64,000 bases of DNA from Actinacidiphila paucisporea (lineage in GTDB: Bacteria; Actinomycetota; Actinomycetes; Streptomycetales; Streptomycetaceae). This document shows, one piece after another, positions 38,065 to 46,307 of the stretch. The stretch spans positions 124,001 through 188,000 of the forward strand of contig NZ_FRBI01000012.1 of assembly GCF_900142575.1 (NCBI RefSeq), in the 5' to 3' direction. The notes beneath the pieces were generated by a model, which had not been told where the DNA came from, did no database searches, and was given only the letters and a program-made list of their open reading frames with translations. Position 1 is the first letter of the stretch, and each line of letters begins with the position of its first letter. Made by a program: the position numbers and the translations under genes.

Positions 38065-38624
38065 GACGGGTCCTCCGCGGTCACCGGGGTCTGCTCGGCA
38101 GCCTCGGCCTGCTCGGCCGCCGGGGGCTGCCCGGCCGACGCGAGCCTGCCGAGCCTGATCCGGTTGATCTTTCCCAGTTCCGCGCGGACGATCTCGCGCT
38201 CGGTGTCCTCGTCGTTGCCGATCCGCGCTTCGAGCGCGGCCCTGATCTGCGCGCCGGTGGCGCCGGTGGCGCAGATCAGGAAGACGTGGCCGTGCCGGTC
38301 CTGGTAGGCGAGGCCGAGCGCGAGCAGTTCCGCGCGCTCGGCCTCCTCGACGCCGCCCTGCTCGCGGGACGAGGTGGGGTCGCCGGGGGTGGGGCGGCCG
38401 ATCGGCGGGTGCGCGGCCATCGCCTCGCGCAGGTCGGCGGGGGTCAGCGCCGCCATGGCCGCGTCGCTCGCCGCGAGCAGGTCGTCGAGCCGGTCGTACG
38501 GCCGCCCCGCGGCCACCGCGGCACACCACGCCGCGCTGCCGCACACCTCGTGCAGCAGGTCGGCGGCGGTGGCAGCGGGGGCCGCGTTGAGCCGGGACAG
38601 ACCCGGCGATGCGCTGGAAGTCAC
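38061..38624 (-). CDS. OHCU decarboxylase
   Basis: 2-oxo-4-hydroxy-4-carboxy-5-ureidoimidazoline decarboxylase (187 residues), giving S-allantoin. The active-site stretch AAHPPIGRPTPGDPTSSREQGGV contains the catalytic His and the HPxIG and SxxEQ motifs. The end (GNDEDTEREIVRAELGKINRIRLGRL) is typical. It is the first gene of the leftward operon, with a palindrome 32-48 bases upstream of the start. Confidence 0.94.
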   Translation of the reverse strand: MTSSASPGLSRLNAAPAATAADLLHEVCGSAAWCAAVAAGRPYDRLDDLLAASDAAMAALTPADLREAMAAHPPIGRPTPGDPTSSREQGGVEEAERAELLALGLAYQDRHGHVFLICATGATGAQIRAALEARIGNDEDTEREIVRAELGKINRIRLGRLASAGQPPAAEQAEAAEQTPVTAEDPS

Positions 38625-38655
38625 CCTCGCACGCTAGGAGCCGCCGCACGGCAAC

Positions 38656-38672
38656 GTCAACAGTTTGTTGAA
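38656..38672. promoter_or_regulatory. GTCAAC-N5-GTTGAA palindrome before the uric acid operon
   Basis: GTCAACAGTTTGTTGAA lies between the HTH gene and the OHCU decarboxylase gene. It matches the reverse complement of the allB upstream palindrome at 14 of 17 positions. It may bind the HTH protein encoded next to it. Confidence 0.6.
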
Positions 38673-38707
38673 AACTTCTGGTTACGCGCGTCGCCGCGTG
38701 CGGGCGG

Positions 38708-39091
38708 TCACTGGCCTTCGCGGGCGGCGTTCTCCCTGTTCAGGTAGTTGTAGACGGTGAAGCGGCTGACGCCGAGCGCCGACGCGACGGTCTCGACGCC
38801 GTGCCGCACCGAGAAGGCGCCGCGCTCCTCCAGGATCCGCACCACCTGCTGCTTCTCCTTGCGGCCGAGGGCGGGCAGCGGCCCGTGCCTGCGCTGGAGG
38901 TCGGCCAGCAGGTGGTCGAGCGAGTCGGCCAGGTGCGGCAGCCGTACCGCGACCACCGGCCTGCCCTCCCAGCTGAGCACCACGTCGTCGCCGCGCGCCT
39001 GCGCGGGCGCGACCATCTCGCCGCCCATCGCGTCCACCAGCGGCTTGACGGCGTCGGCGAAGGGGTGCGGCAGCCCGTCCGCGGCGGTCAC
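38708..39091 (-). CDS. small HTH regulator linked to purine catabolism
   Basis: A 127-residue protein with a C-terminal helix-turn-helix: EERGAFSVRHGVETVASALGVSRFTVYNYLN (residues ~90-122). The N-terminal part (PFADAVKPLVDAMGGEMVAPAQ...DVVLSWEGRPVVAVRLPH) resembles the sensor part of YheO/PAS-HTH proteins. It sits directly upstream of the uric acid operon on the same strand and probably regulates it through the nearby palindrome. Its start overlaps the stop of the 83-residue gene (ATGA). Confidence 0.8.
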   Translation of the reverse strand: MTAADGLPHPFADAVKPLVDAMGGEMVAPAQARGDDVVLSWEGRPVVAVRLPHLADSLDHLLADLQRRHGPLPALGRKEKQQVVRILEERGAFSVRHGVETVASALGVSRFTVYNYLNRENAAREGQ

Positions 39092-39339
39092 CGCGGGTCC
39101 TCCCCCAGCGCGCTGACCTGGAGCGAGACCCGGGTGGCACCGGCAGCCAGGGTGCGCCGCAGCAGGTCGGCGACGGCCGCGACGACATCGTCGGCCGAGC
39201 CCTCGGCCGTGTTGCCGAACGGCCCCACGTCGACCGCCTCCAGCGTGCCGCCCTCCACGACCTCCCTGGCCACCACCGCGTGGCGGGGCGGCACGTCCAG
39301 GTCGAACGGCTCGGTCGTGAATTCCAGCCTCAGTCTCAC
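39088..39339 (-). CDS. small conserved protein, possibly thiamine-binding-like
   Basis: An 83-residue protein (MRLRLEFTTEPFDL...VAAVADLLRRTLAAGATRVSLQV). The beta-alpha-beta pattern and length loosely recall DUF77/MTH1187 thiamine-binding proteins, but this is a weak match. Its stop is coupled to the HTH gene start, so the two likely act together. The function is unknown. Confidence 0.6.
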   Translation of the reverse strand: MRLRLEFTTEPFDLDVPPRHAVVAREVVEGGTLEAVDVGPFGNTAEGSADDVVAAVADLLRRTLAAGATRVSLQVSALGEDPR

Positions 39340-39438
39340 CAGGTCACCCTTCGGCGGCTGCGGTACGCGCCCGGGTCCACGTCGGGGTGGCGGCCCGGTC
39401 TGCCGCGCGCCGCCCGGACGGCGGCTTCCGAGCCGACT

Positions 39439-40770
39439 TTATGCGACCCCGGCGGGCATCGTCAGGGCGGCCCGTACGGCGGCCGCCATCGCCGCGATGC
39501 CCGTCTCCAGTGTGAGCCGCGGGTGCGGGGCGAAGAGCGGCGAGTGGTTCGCCGGCAGGGCCGCCAGGCGCCCGGCGGCATCCGCGCCCGGCCCGCCCGC
39601 GGCCGCCCACTGCCGGGGGCCCGTGCCGCCGAGCATCCAGTAGCCGGTGCGGACGCCGGGCACGCCGTGCAGGCCGAGGCCCGCGTCGCCGTAGAGGGCG
39701 AAGTCCTCGGTGGCCATCGAGGGCTGCCAGCGGGCCACCCGGTGCGCCCCGAAGGCGGCCTCGTGCGCGCGGCGTACGGCGCCGGTCGCCGCCGGGTCGG
39801 GCACGGTGGGCCGGGACCGCGACAGCACCCGAACGACGGGGTCCGGCGGCGCGGGTTCCGGGGCCGCCGCGGCCTCGGCGCGGACGATACGGCGTACGGC
39901 CGCGACCGCCCGTTCCAGACCTGTGTCGGTGAAGGACCGCACCGTCACTTCGAGGGTCGCGGTGTCGGCGATGACGTTGCCGCCGCCCGGGGTGCCCGCC
40001 CTGACCGAGCCGACCGTGACCACCAGCGGCTCCCCCGGGCCGGTCTCGCGCGACACCACCGTCTGCAACCGCATGACGACGGCCGCGGCGGTGATCACCG
40101 GGTCGGCGGCCAGTTGCGGCGCCGCCGCGTGCCCGCCGCGGCCGTGCAGCAGCACTTCGAGGGTCACGCTGCCCGCGAGCAGCGGGCCGTCGGCGTGCGC
40201 GACCATGCCGGCGGGCAGCGGCACGACGTGCTGGGCCAGCGCGTACGAGGGCGCGGGGAAGCGGGTGTAGAGCCCGTCGGCGAGCATCGCGGCCGCGCCG
40301 CTCAGCGTCTCCTCGGCCGGCTGCCCGACGGCCACCAGGGTGCCGCGCCAGCCGTCCGCGGACCCGGCGAGCGCGGCGGCGGCGCCGGACAGCGCGGCCA
40401 GGTGCGCGTCATGGCCGCAGGCGTGCATCACCGGCACGGGTGTCCCGTCCCGGGCCGTTGCGGTGACCGTGCTGGCGTAGGGCAGGCCGGTGTCCTCGCG
40501 GACGGGCAGGGCGTCGAGTTCCGCGCGGATCAGCACGACGGGGCCCGGGCCGTTGCGCAGCACGCCGACCACGCCGTGGCCGCCGACGCCGGTGGTGACG
40601 TCGAGACCGGCGGTGCGCAGGGCGGCGGCGAAGCGGGCGGCGGTGCGCTCCTCGGCGCCGGACAGCTCCGGGTCGCGGTGCAGGGCGACGTACAGCTCGG
40701 CGGCCCCCGCCAGGACGCCGGGCGGGACGGGCGGGGTCTGGAACACGCGGGGTGGGGCCTGCGGGGTCAT
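39439..40770 (-). CDS. M20-family amidohydrolase
   Basis: A 443-residue zinc peptidase/aminoacylase of the hippurate/IAA-amino-acid hydrolase type. Motifs: ELDALPVREDTGLPYAS, MHACGHDAHLAAL, GQPAEETLSGAAAMLADGLY (catalytic Glu pair), AQHVVPLPAGMVA and a C-terminal NHSPLFAP. It diverges from the RiPP precursor gene with 128 bases between. It could belong to the purine/ureide region (ureidoglycolate or allantoate-like amides) or assist the peptide cluster; the sequence alone favours a general N-acyl amino acid hydrolase. Confidence 0.9.
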   Translation of the reverse strand: MTPQAPPRVFQTPPVPPGVLAGAAELYVALHRDPELSGAEERTAARFAAALRTAGLDVTTGVGGHGVVGVLRNGPGPVVLIRAELDALPVREDTGLPYASTVTATARDGTPVPVMHACGHDAHLAALSGAAAALAGSADGWRGTLVAVGQPAEETLSGAAAMLADGLYTRFPAPSYALAQHVVPLPAGMVAHADGPLLAGSVTLEVLLHGRGGHAAAPQLAADPVITAAAVVMRLQTVVSRETGPGEPLVVTVGSVRAGTPGGGNVIADTATLEVTVRSFTDTGLERAVAAVRRIVRAEAAAAPEPAPPDPVVRVLSRSRPTVPDPAATGAVRRAHEAAFGAHRVARWQPSMATEDFALYGDAGLGLHGVPGVRTGYWMLGGTGPRQWAAAGGPGADAAGRLAALPANHSPLFAPHPRLTLETGIAAMAAAVRAALTMPAGVA

Positions 40771-40898
40771 CGGGCGCTCCTGTGCGCGTGCCAGCGGAGT
40801 GACAGCGGGCGGACGGGTGATCGGTCAGTGGACGCGCGTAGAAAAGGGTCGGCCGGTCCGTTCAGGTCCGCGTCCCCTGCCGAGAAGAAGGAGTCATC

Positions 40899-41084
40899 AT
40901 GGCGATCACCAAGCAGGACACGCCGCTCGCGTCGCTGGCCCAGGAGATCCTGGAGCTCGAGTCCGAGACGTTCGAGATCACCGACTACTCGGACGCCAGC
41001 GAGGTCATGCTCGGCTCCTCGACCAGCTGCTCCAGCACCAGCACCTGCTCCAGCACGACCAGCACCACCAGCTGCACCGCCTGA
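40899..41084 (+). CDS. RiPP precursor peptide with Ser/Thr/Cys-only core
   Basis: A 61-residue peptide with AAGGAG 5-10 bases before its ATG. Residues 1-39 form an acidic leader (EILELESETFEITDYSD is the likely recognition region, ending in VMLG). Residues 40-61 are SSTSCSSTSTCSSTTSTTSC-TA: 10 Ser, 8 Thr, 3 Cys and a final Ala. This resembles thiazolylpeptide-type bacteriocin precursors. The facing operon encodes cyclodehydratases, an azoline dehydrogenase and a Ser/Thr dehydratase, so the core should be turned into azoles and dehydroamino acids. A perfect terminator follows 18 bases after the stop. The leader cleavage site is inferred, not seen. Confidence 0.9.
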   Translation: MAITKQDTPLASLAQEILELESETFEITDYSDASEVMLGSSTSCSSTSTCSSTTSTTSCTA

Positions 41085-41102
41085 CGGCCCGCCCGCCGTC
41101 CG

Positions 41103-41139
41103 CCGCTCCGCGGCCCGCTTCGTGCGGGCCGCGGAGCGG
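41103..41139. terminator. perfect 16-bp terminator between precursor and YcaO operon
   Basis: CCGCTCCGCGGCCCGC, loop TTCGT, GCGGGCCGCGGAGCGG. It is placed to end both the rightward precursor transcript and the leftward 15-kb operon. Confidence 0.88.
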
Positions 41140-41173
41140 TCGCGTTGCGGGCCGCGGGCCGGTCCCGCGCCCG

Positions 41174-43192
41174 TCACGGGAAGGGGTGCGGCACCCGGCG
41201 CACCTCGGACTCGCGCAGGTCGTCGGGGCGCATTCCGGCCCGCCGCTGCGCGGTACGCAGCCGCGGCATGGTCAGCGCCCGCTGCCGCGTCCACCCGAAG
41301 TCGATCGGCAGCAGCCCGGGGGCGATCGTGCACACCGTCCGCAGGCCCATCGCGCGCTGCTCGGGCGCGGTCTGGTCGACCACGATCACGTCGCAGCCCG
41401 CCCGGGCCAACTCCCCGGTGCACCACAGGACGTCGTCGCGCAGGTCGAGGCCGCGCGGCCGCCGGTCCTCCCATTCGGCGTAGACCTCCGCCGGGGGGCG
41501 TACGTCCACCGGTTCCAGATAGCTGCCCACGTAGCGCGTCATGCGGGGCAGCCCGAACAGCGCCGCGTGGTCCGGGAGTCGGCGCACCAGGCTGAAGTCC
41601 TCGGCCATCGCGGCCAGTTCGGCGGGCCGCTCGGTCACCTGGCGCGGCAGGTGCGGCAGATACGTCAGGATCTCCGAGACCGCCGCCTCCACCGCCGTCT
41701 CCGGGTCGAAGGCGGCGCCCGCGGCGAAGGCCAGCGTGCCGGGGCCGCCGTCCCTGCGGACGGCGAGGCCGGTGACGACCGGCACGGCAAGGTCGACGCG
41801 GTTGTCGAAGGCGTGCACGTCGTAGCCGCACAGCGCAGCCCTGTCGGTCATGGCGCGCAGCACCGGGCTGCGGCAGGCGCCGAGGTCGATCTCGGTGAGC
41901 CGGGCGTCGCCGTACCAGCCGAGCAGGAAGGCGTCCCGCTCGATCAGCTCCAGCAGGCCGAAGAGCACCGCCTCCTCCAGGCAACTGCCCGTCGCGCAGC
42001 CGTTGGAGCACTCGAAGACGAAGTGGTCGGCCGCGGTGCCCGCGCTGTAGTAGACCAGCCGGGCGGGCACCAGCACCGGGCGGTCGTCGCGCAGCGACCA
42101 ACCCTGGACCCACGGGATCGGCCGCGACGGGTCGAAGGGCGCGATCATCGGGTCGTCACGGTAGGTCTCGGGCGCGTACAGGCCGCAGTCGCGGGGGTCG
42201 AGGGCGGCCTCGCCGAGGTTGTCGTACGAGTCGGTGACGACGCCGCCGCGCTCCCTGCGGTGCGTGCCGGCGTAGCGTTCGAGGCCTTCGAGGAAGGCCA
42301 GGTCGCGGCTGGCGGTGAAGGAGTGCGACTGCCCGCTCCAGGTGACGTCGGTCAGTCCCGCGTAGCCGCGCATGAAGACGCTGCCCGCGACCGGGGCGGT
42401 GGTCGGCGACGTCACGTCGCTCCAGGTCCCCACCCCGAGCACCCCGCACACCGGGTTCGCCAGCGCGGCGGCCGGCAGGTCGTACCCGGCGGGCGACCGC
42501 AGCCGGTAGCGGTCGGCGGCGGCCTTCTCCCGCGACACAGGGAAGTCCTCGGGCTCCCCCGGGGTGTGCCCGTGCGGGGCATGCGGGCACAGCGGGTCGG
42601 CGAGCAGCGGCACGGTGCTGACCTGCCCGGTCTCCAGGTCGAGCCGGGTGACCCGCGGCAGCGCGTCGCCCCCGGCGGGCGTGCTCGACCGGTCAGGGGC
42701 CGGTGCGCCGGCGCCTGAGGCGGGCGGGCGGGGGACGCCCACGGGTTCCGCGGGGGCCGCCGCCAGGCGGACGAGGGCCCACACCGCGTCCGCGGTGAAG
42801 TCGGGAAGGACCGGCCAGGCGCCCGCGGCGGTACGGGCCAGGCCGGTCTCCAGGGCGTCGCGTTCGGTACGGGTGCGCAGCCGCTGCCAGCGGATGGCCA
42901 GGCAGCAGCCGCAGGCCGCCGCGGCAGTGGAGCCGCCCCAGGGGCCGATCAGCACCGCGTCCGCGGTGAGGTGGACGGTGGCCGCGGCCCTGCGGGCGGC
43001 GGCCGGCGGCGCCTCGCGCCGGAGCACGTCGGCGGCGCCGATGACGGCGACCCGCGGCGCGGGCACGCCGTCGCGCGCGGCCCGCACCGCCAGCCGGCCT
43101 TCGAGGGCGAGGCCCGCGGCCTCCAGCGGCAGTGGCGCGACGGCGCGGGGGCCGGGGGCGGACCCGGGGCGTACGGCGGTGTCGGTCGTCAT
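41174..43192 (-). CDS. YcaO cyclodehydratase (first copy)
   Basis: A 672-residue ATP-dependent TOMM cyclodehydratase (SagD type) that forms azolines from Cys/Ser/Thr. YcaO signatures: FLEGLERYAG, ECSNGCATGSCLEEAVLFGLLELIERDAF and PGLLPIDFGWTRQRALTMPR. The C-terminus ends in VPHPFP, like the proline-rich tail that reaches the YcaO active site. The N-terminal domain (residues 1-230) has CGCC near 94, but the second zinc pair is degraded (CPHA), unlike the other YcaO here. It overlaps the permease gene (ATGA) and is last in the operon. Confidence 0.92.
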   Translation of the reverse strand: MTTDTAVRPGSAPGPRAVAPLPLEAAGLALEGRLAVRAARDGVPAPRVAVIGAADVLRREAPPAAARRAAATVHLTADAVLIGPWGGSTAAAACGCCLAIRWQRLRTRTERDALETGLARTAAGAWPVLPDFTADAVWALVRLAAAPAEPVGVPRPPASGAGAPAPDRSSTPAGGDALPRVTRLDLETGQVSTVPLLADPLCPHAPHGHTPGEPEDFPVSREKAAADRYRLRSPAGYDLPAAALANPVCGVLGVGTWSDVTSPTTAPVAGSVFMRGYAGLTDVTWSGQSHSFTASRDLAFLEGLERYAGTHRRERGGVVTDSYDNLGEAALDPRDCGLYAPETYRDDPMIAPFDPSRPIPWVQGWSLRDDRPVLVPARLVYYSAGTAADHFVFECSNGCATGSCLEEAVLFGLLELIERDAFLLGWYGDARLTEIDLGACRSPVLRAMTDRAALCGYDVHAFDNRVDLAVPVVTGLAVRRDGGPGTLAFAAGAAFDPETAVEAAVSEILTYLPHLPRQVTERPAELAAMAEDFSLVRRLPDHAALFGLPRMTRYVGSYLEPVDVRPPAEVYAEWEDRRPRGLDLRDDVLWCTGELARAGCDVIVVDQTAPEQRAMGLRTVCTIAPGLLPIDFGWTRQRALTMPRLRTAQRRAGMRPDDLRESEVRRVPHPFP

Positions 43193-43983
43193 GTCCGGTT
43201 GCTCCAGCGGAAGATGCGGGCGGCGATCAGCCCGAAGACGACGGTGAAGGCGGCCAGGCCGCCGCAGTCGAGGGCCAGCGAGCCGAACGAGGCGCGGCCT
43301 GCCAGCACGTCGGTCAGGCCGTCGTCCAGGTAGCGCAGCGGCAGCACCCACGAGGCGGTCCGTATCCAACCGGGCAGCAGGTCGGCCGGGTAGAAGGAGC
43401 CGGACAGGAAAGCCATCGGCACCATCACGCAGTTGGCGATCGCCGCGACCGCCTCGGGGGTGTCGGCGAGGCTGCCGACGACCAGGCCCATCGCCAGGAA
43501 GGCCGCCACCCCGAAGACCAGCAGCGGCAGCGCCAGCGGCCAACTGCCGTCCAGGTGCAGGCCGAAGAAGGGCAGCAGCGCGACCGCGGTGAAGAGCACC
43601 GCCTGCGACAGGCCCACCACGACGGCCACCACGAAACGCGAACCCAGCACGGTGGGCAGCGGCGTCGGGGTGCGCCAGATCAGCCGCAGGATGTCGTCGC
43701 GCCGCCAGTGCATCAGCGCGAAGGCCGGCCCGAACAGCGCCGCGTTGCCGACGCCCCACGACAGCACGCCGGGCGCCACGTAGTTGATGTACGGCAGGCC
43801 GCCGTCGACGGACTGGCCGCGGAAGAGCAGCCCGAAGACCACCAGGAAGACCAGCGGGAAGGCGAAGGTGAAGAAGACGGTCGTGCGGTCGCGTACCGAC
43901 GCCAGGAAGGTGGCCCTGGTCAGGGTGGCGTACGCGCTGGGGACGGCGGCGGTGCCCGCCGCCTTGGCGGTGGTCGTGGTCAT
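43189..43983 (-). CDS. ABC-2 type transporter permease
   Basis: A 264-residue permease with six predicted helices (FFTFAFPLVFLVVFGLLF, FVVAVVVGLSQAVLFTAVAL, FAVAAFLAMGLVVGSL-like, final AAFTVVFGLIAARIF). It overlaps the ATPase-bearing gene upstream and the YcaO gene downstream (ATGA at both ends). With the fused ATPase it probably exports the mature peptide and may provide self-protection. Confidence 0.92.
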   Translation of the reverse strand: MTTTTAKAAGTAAVPSAYATLTRATFLASVRDRTTVFFTFAFPLVFLVVFGLLFRGQSVDGGLPYINYVAPGVLSWGVGNAALFGPAFALMHWRRDDILRLIWRTPTPLPTVLGSRFVVAVVVGLSQAVLFTAVALLPFFGLHLDGSWPLALPLLVFGVAAFLAMGLVVGSLADTPEAVAAIANCVMVPMAFLSGSFYPADLLPGWIRTASWVLPLRYLDDGLTDVLAGRASFGSLALDCGGLAAFTVVFGLIAARIFRWSNRT

Positions 43984-46307
43984 CGGCCGCGCTCCTTTCC
44001 GAGCGCCGGGACCCCGACGGCACCGGCTGTTTCCGCCGCGCCGGGCGGGGTCGCGGCGGTGAGCCGGAGGTAGGCGTCCTCCAGCGTCGCCGTCCTGGTC
44101 TGGATGGCGTCCATGTCGACCAGCGCGCCCAGTTCGATCAGCACCTTGTTGGCGTGCCGGGTCTCGATGACGACCTCGCCGCCCTCCAGCACCACCCGTT
44201 CGGCGCCCTCGACGGCGCGGGCCTGCTCGACGGTGATGCGGTCGGCGGGGACCAGCAGCCTGGCGGGCGCCGCCATCGACCTGACGAGCGCGCCCGGACT
44301 GTCGAGCGCCACCACCTTGCCGCCGGCGATGATGGCCACCCGGTCGCACAGCGCCTCGGCCTCGTCCAGGTAGTGGGTGGTGTAGACGATGGTGCGGCCC
44401 TCGCCGCGCAGGTCGCGCAGCACGGACCACAGCGACCTGCGGGCCTCCGGGTCGAGTGCGGCGGTCGGCTCGTCGAGGAAGATCAGGTCGGGGCGGTGCA
44501 CCAGCGCGGTCGCCAGCGCCAGCCGCTGCCGCTGGCCGCCGGACAGGTCGTCCACCCGGCTGCGCTCCTTGTCGGCGAGGCCGACCAGCTCCAGCGCGTC
44601 CCGGGCGGCGGCGCGGTCGGCGCCCTGGAGCGCGGCGACGGTCTCCAGGTGCTCCCAGGCGGTGAGCCGGGTGAAGAAGGCCGAGGTCTGGGTCTGCACG
44701 CCGATCCTGCGCAGCAGCGCGGTGTTGCGCGGCCAGGGGCTGACGCCGAACACGGTGACCGTGCCGGAGTCCGCCTTGCGCATGCCCTCGACGATCTCCA
44801 CCAGGGTGGTCTTTCCTGCCCCGTTGGGGCCGAGCACGCCGAAGAACTCGCCCTGCCCGACGGTCAGCGTCACGTCGTCGAGGGCGTGCACCTCGCCGTA
44901 GCGCTTGCTGACGCCGTCGAGCACGATGGCGGTCCCCGCCGGACGGGGCTGTGTCGTCATGTCGCCTTTCTCCCGCTGCTGTGGTGGGGTGCCCGACTGC
45001 CGTGCGGGCACCGTGGGCTGACTCGTCGGCCGCTCGGCCGCCGGCGGCTGCCGGGCCGCCTTGCGGGCGGCGGCGCGGGCGCGCGTCGCCGCGGCGCGCA
45101 GGCCGAGCACGCGCAGGGCCAGCGCGGCCGCGATCGCCGCGAGGGGGAGGTAGGGGGTCCAGGAGCCGTAGCGCTCGGGCAGTGTCGCCCGGCACAGCAG
45201 GCCGGCTCCGGCGAGCACCGCGAGTGCCGCCACGGCGCAGCCGAGGGCGAACCCGCCGTGGATGAGGCGGAGTCGGGCGGGGTAGCGGCGCAGCCGCGTG
45301 CGGGCGCCGCCGTCGGCGCCGCGCAGCGAGCCGGCCGCCACCGTGAGGAAGGTGCGGCTCTCGGTGGCCAGCCGCAGAGTGCCCAGGACGTAGCCGAGGA
45401 TCTTGTAGCCGTCGAGCGGTGGCAGCGGCAGCAGGTTGAGCAGTGCCATGGCGGTGCCGAGCAGCAGCAGGCCGCCGAGGGCGGGCAGCGCCTGGGCGGA
45501 GTCGGGGAGCAGCGCCCACACCGGCCAGAAGGGCAGCAGGAAGAGCAGGTTCATCACCGCGCCCGCCGCGGCGACGGCGACCTGCCGGCCGCGCCGGTCG
45601 AGGAACTGCACGTCCTCGACCTCGCAGTAGAGATACGTCAGCAGGCCCCAGACCCGCCGCAGGCCGATCTCGCCGACCCGCAGCCCGTACGCGCGCGCGA
45701 CCAGGCCGTGGGCCAGCTCGTGCAGGCCGAGGCTGATCCACAGCACGCAGCCGACGGCGGCGAGGGTGACCGGCTGGTGGTAGAGCCGGCCGGTCTGGTC
45801 GGCCAGTTCGCCGAACTCGACGGCGACGGCGACGGGCACCGCGGCGGCCGCCGCCAGCAGCGGGACGAGCACGCCCGGCCTGCGGGCGAAGGCGGTGGCC
45901 TCGTGCAGCCGGTCCATGAGCGCGGGCGCGTCGGCGACCATCCGGGTGGTGCCGCTGAACCACCCCGAGGCGGGCGCGTCCCGGTCCGCGCCGCCTGGTA
46001 CGGCGGTGACCGGCCGCCCACCGTCGAGCAGTTGGCGGGTGGAGAGCAGCCGCAGCATCTGCTGCCATTGGGCGTCGCCGAGCCTGGCCCCGAAGCAGGC
46101 GGCGTATTCGGTGCCGATATCGGCGAGCGAGCGGCTGCCGTCCAGCCGGGTGATGATGAAGTGCTCCTTCGCGCCCACCTCCATACGGACCCCGGTGACC
46201 GGGTCCTTGAGCAGGTGGACCACGGCGGGGCCGCGGGTCAGCGCGGGCCCGACGAGGATGCCGGGCCGCAGCGCGGGCCGCAGGTCGAGCAGGCCGCCGG
46301 TGGTCAT
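43980..46307 (-). CDS. M50 metallopeptidase fused to ABC ATPase
   Basis: One open frame of 775 residues. Residues ~25-98 look like a PqqD-type winged helix (EVGAKEHFIITRLDGSRSLADIG). A membrane M50 zinc peptidase follows, with HELAH at 196-200 and LPPLDG at 295-300 plus several hydrophobic helices (~145-430). From residue 450 there is a complete ABC ATPase: GPNGAGKTTLVE, LSGGQRQRLALATAL, LIFLDEPTAALDP and TTHYLDEAEAL. An internal ATG at 44960 has GGGAGAAAGG upstream, so a free ATPase may also be made. The peptidase could trim the leader during export; this is inference. Confidence 0.88.
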   Translation of the reverse strand: MTTGGLLDLRPALRPGILVGPALTRGPAVVHLLKDPVTGVRMEVGAKEHFIITRLDGSRSLADIGTEYAACFGARLGDAQWQQMLRLLSTRQLLDGGRPVTAVPGGADRDAPASGWFSGTTRMVADAPALMDRLHEATAFARRPGVLVPLLAAAAAVPVAVAVEFGELADQTGRLYHQPVTLAAVGCVLWISLGLHELAHGLVARAYGLRVGEIGLRRVWGLLTYLYCEVEDVQFLDRRGRQVAVAAAGAVMNLLFLLPFWPVWALLPDSAQALPALGGLLLLGTAMALLNLLPLPPLDGYKILGYVLGTLRLATESRTFLTVAAGSLRGADGGARTRLRRYPARLRLIHGGFALGCAVAALAVLAGAGLLCRATLPERYGSWTPYLPLAAIAAALALRVLGLRAAATRARAAARKAARQPPAAERPTSQPTVPARQSGTPPQQREKGDMTTQPRPAGTAIVLDGVSKRYGEVHALDDVTLTVGQGEFFGVLGPNGAGKTTLVEIVEGMRKADSGTVTVFGVSPWPRNTALLRRIGVQTQTSAFFTRLTAWEHLETVAALQGADRAAARDALELVGLADKERSRVDDLSGGQRQRLALATALVHRPDLIFLDEPTAALDPEARRSLWSVLRDLRGEGRTIVYTTHYLDEAEALCDRVAIIAGGKVVALDSPGALVRSMAAPARLLVPADRITVEQARAVEGAERVVLEGGEVVIETRHANKVLIELGALVDMDAIQTRTATLEDAYLRLTAATPPGAAETAGAVGVPALGKERGR

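Noticed and set aside
39439..40770. M20 amidohydrolase as the leader peptidase of the RiPP cluster
   Set aside because: It faces away from the precursor and belongs to N-acyl amino acid hydrolases rather than endopeptidases. The M50 domain inside the operon is a better candidate, though not proven.
40800..40840. SARP-type 11-base direct repeats before the precursor gene
   Set aside because: Some GGA/CGG-like triplets recur at about 11-base spacing, but the heptamers do not match one another well enough to call a SARP box.
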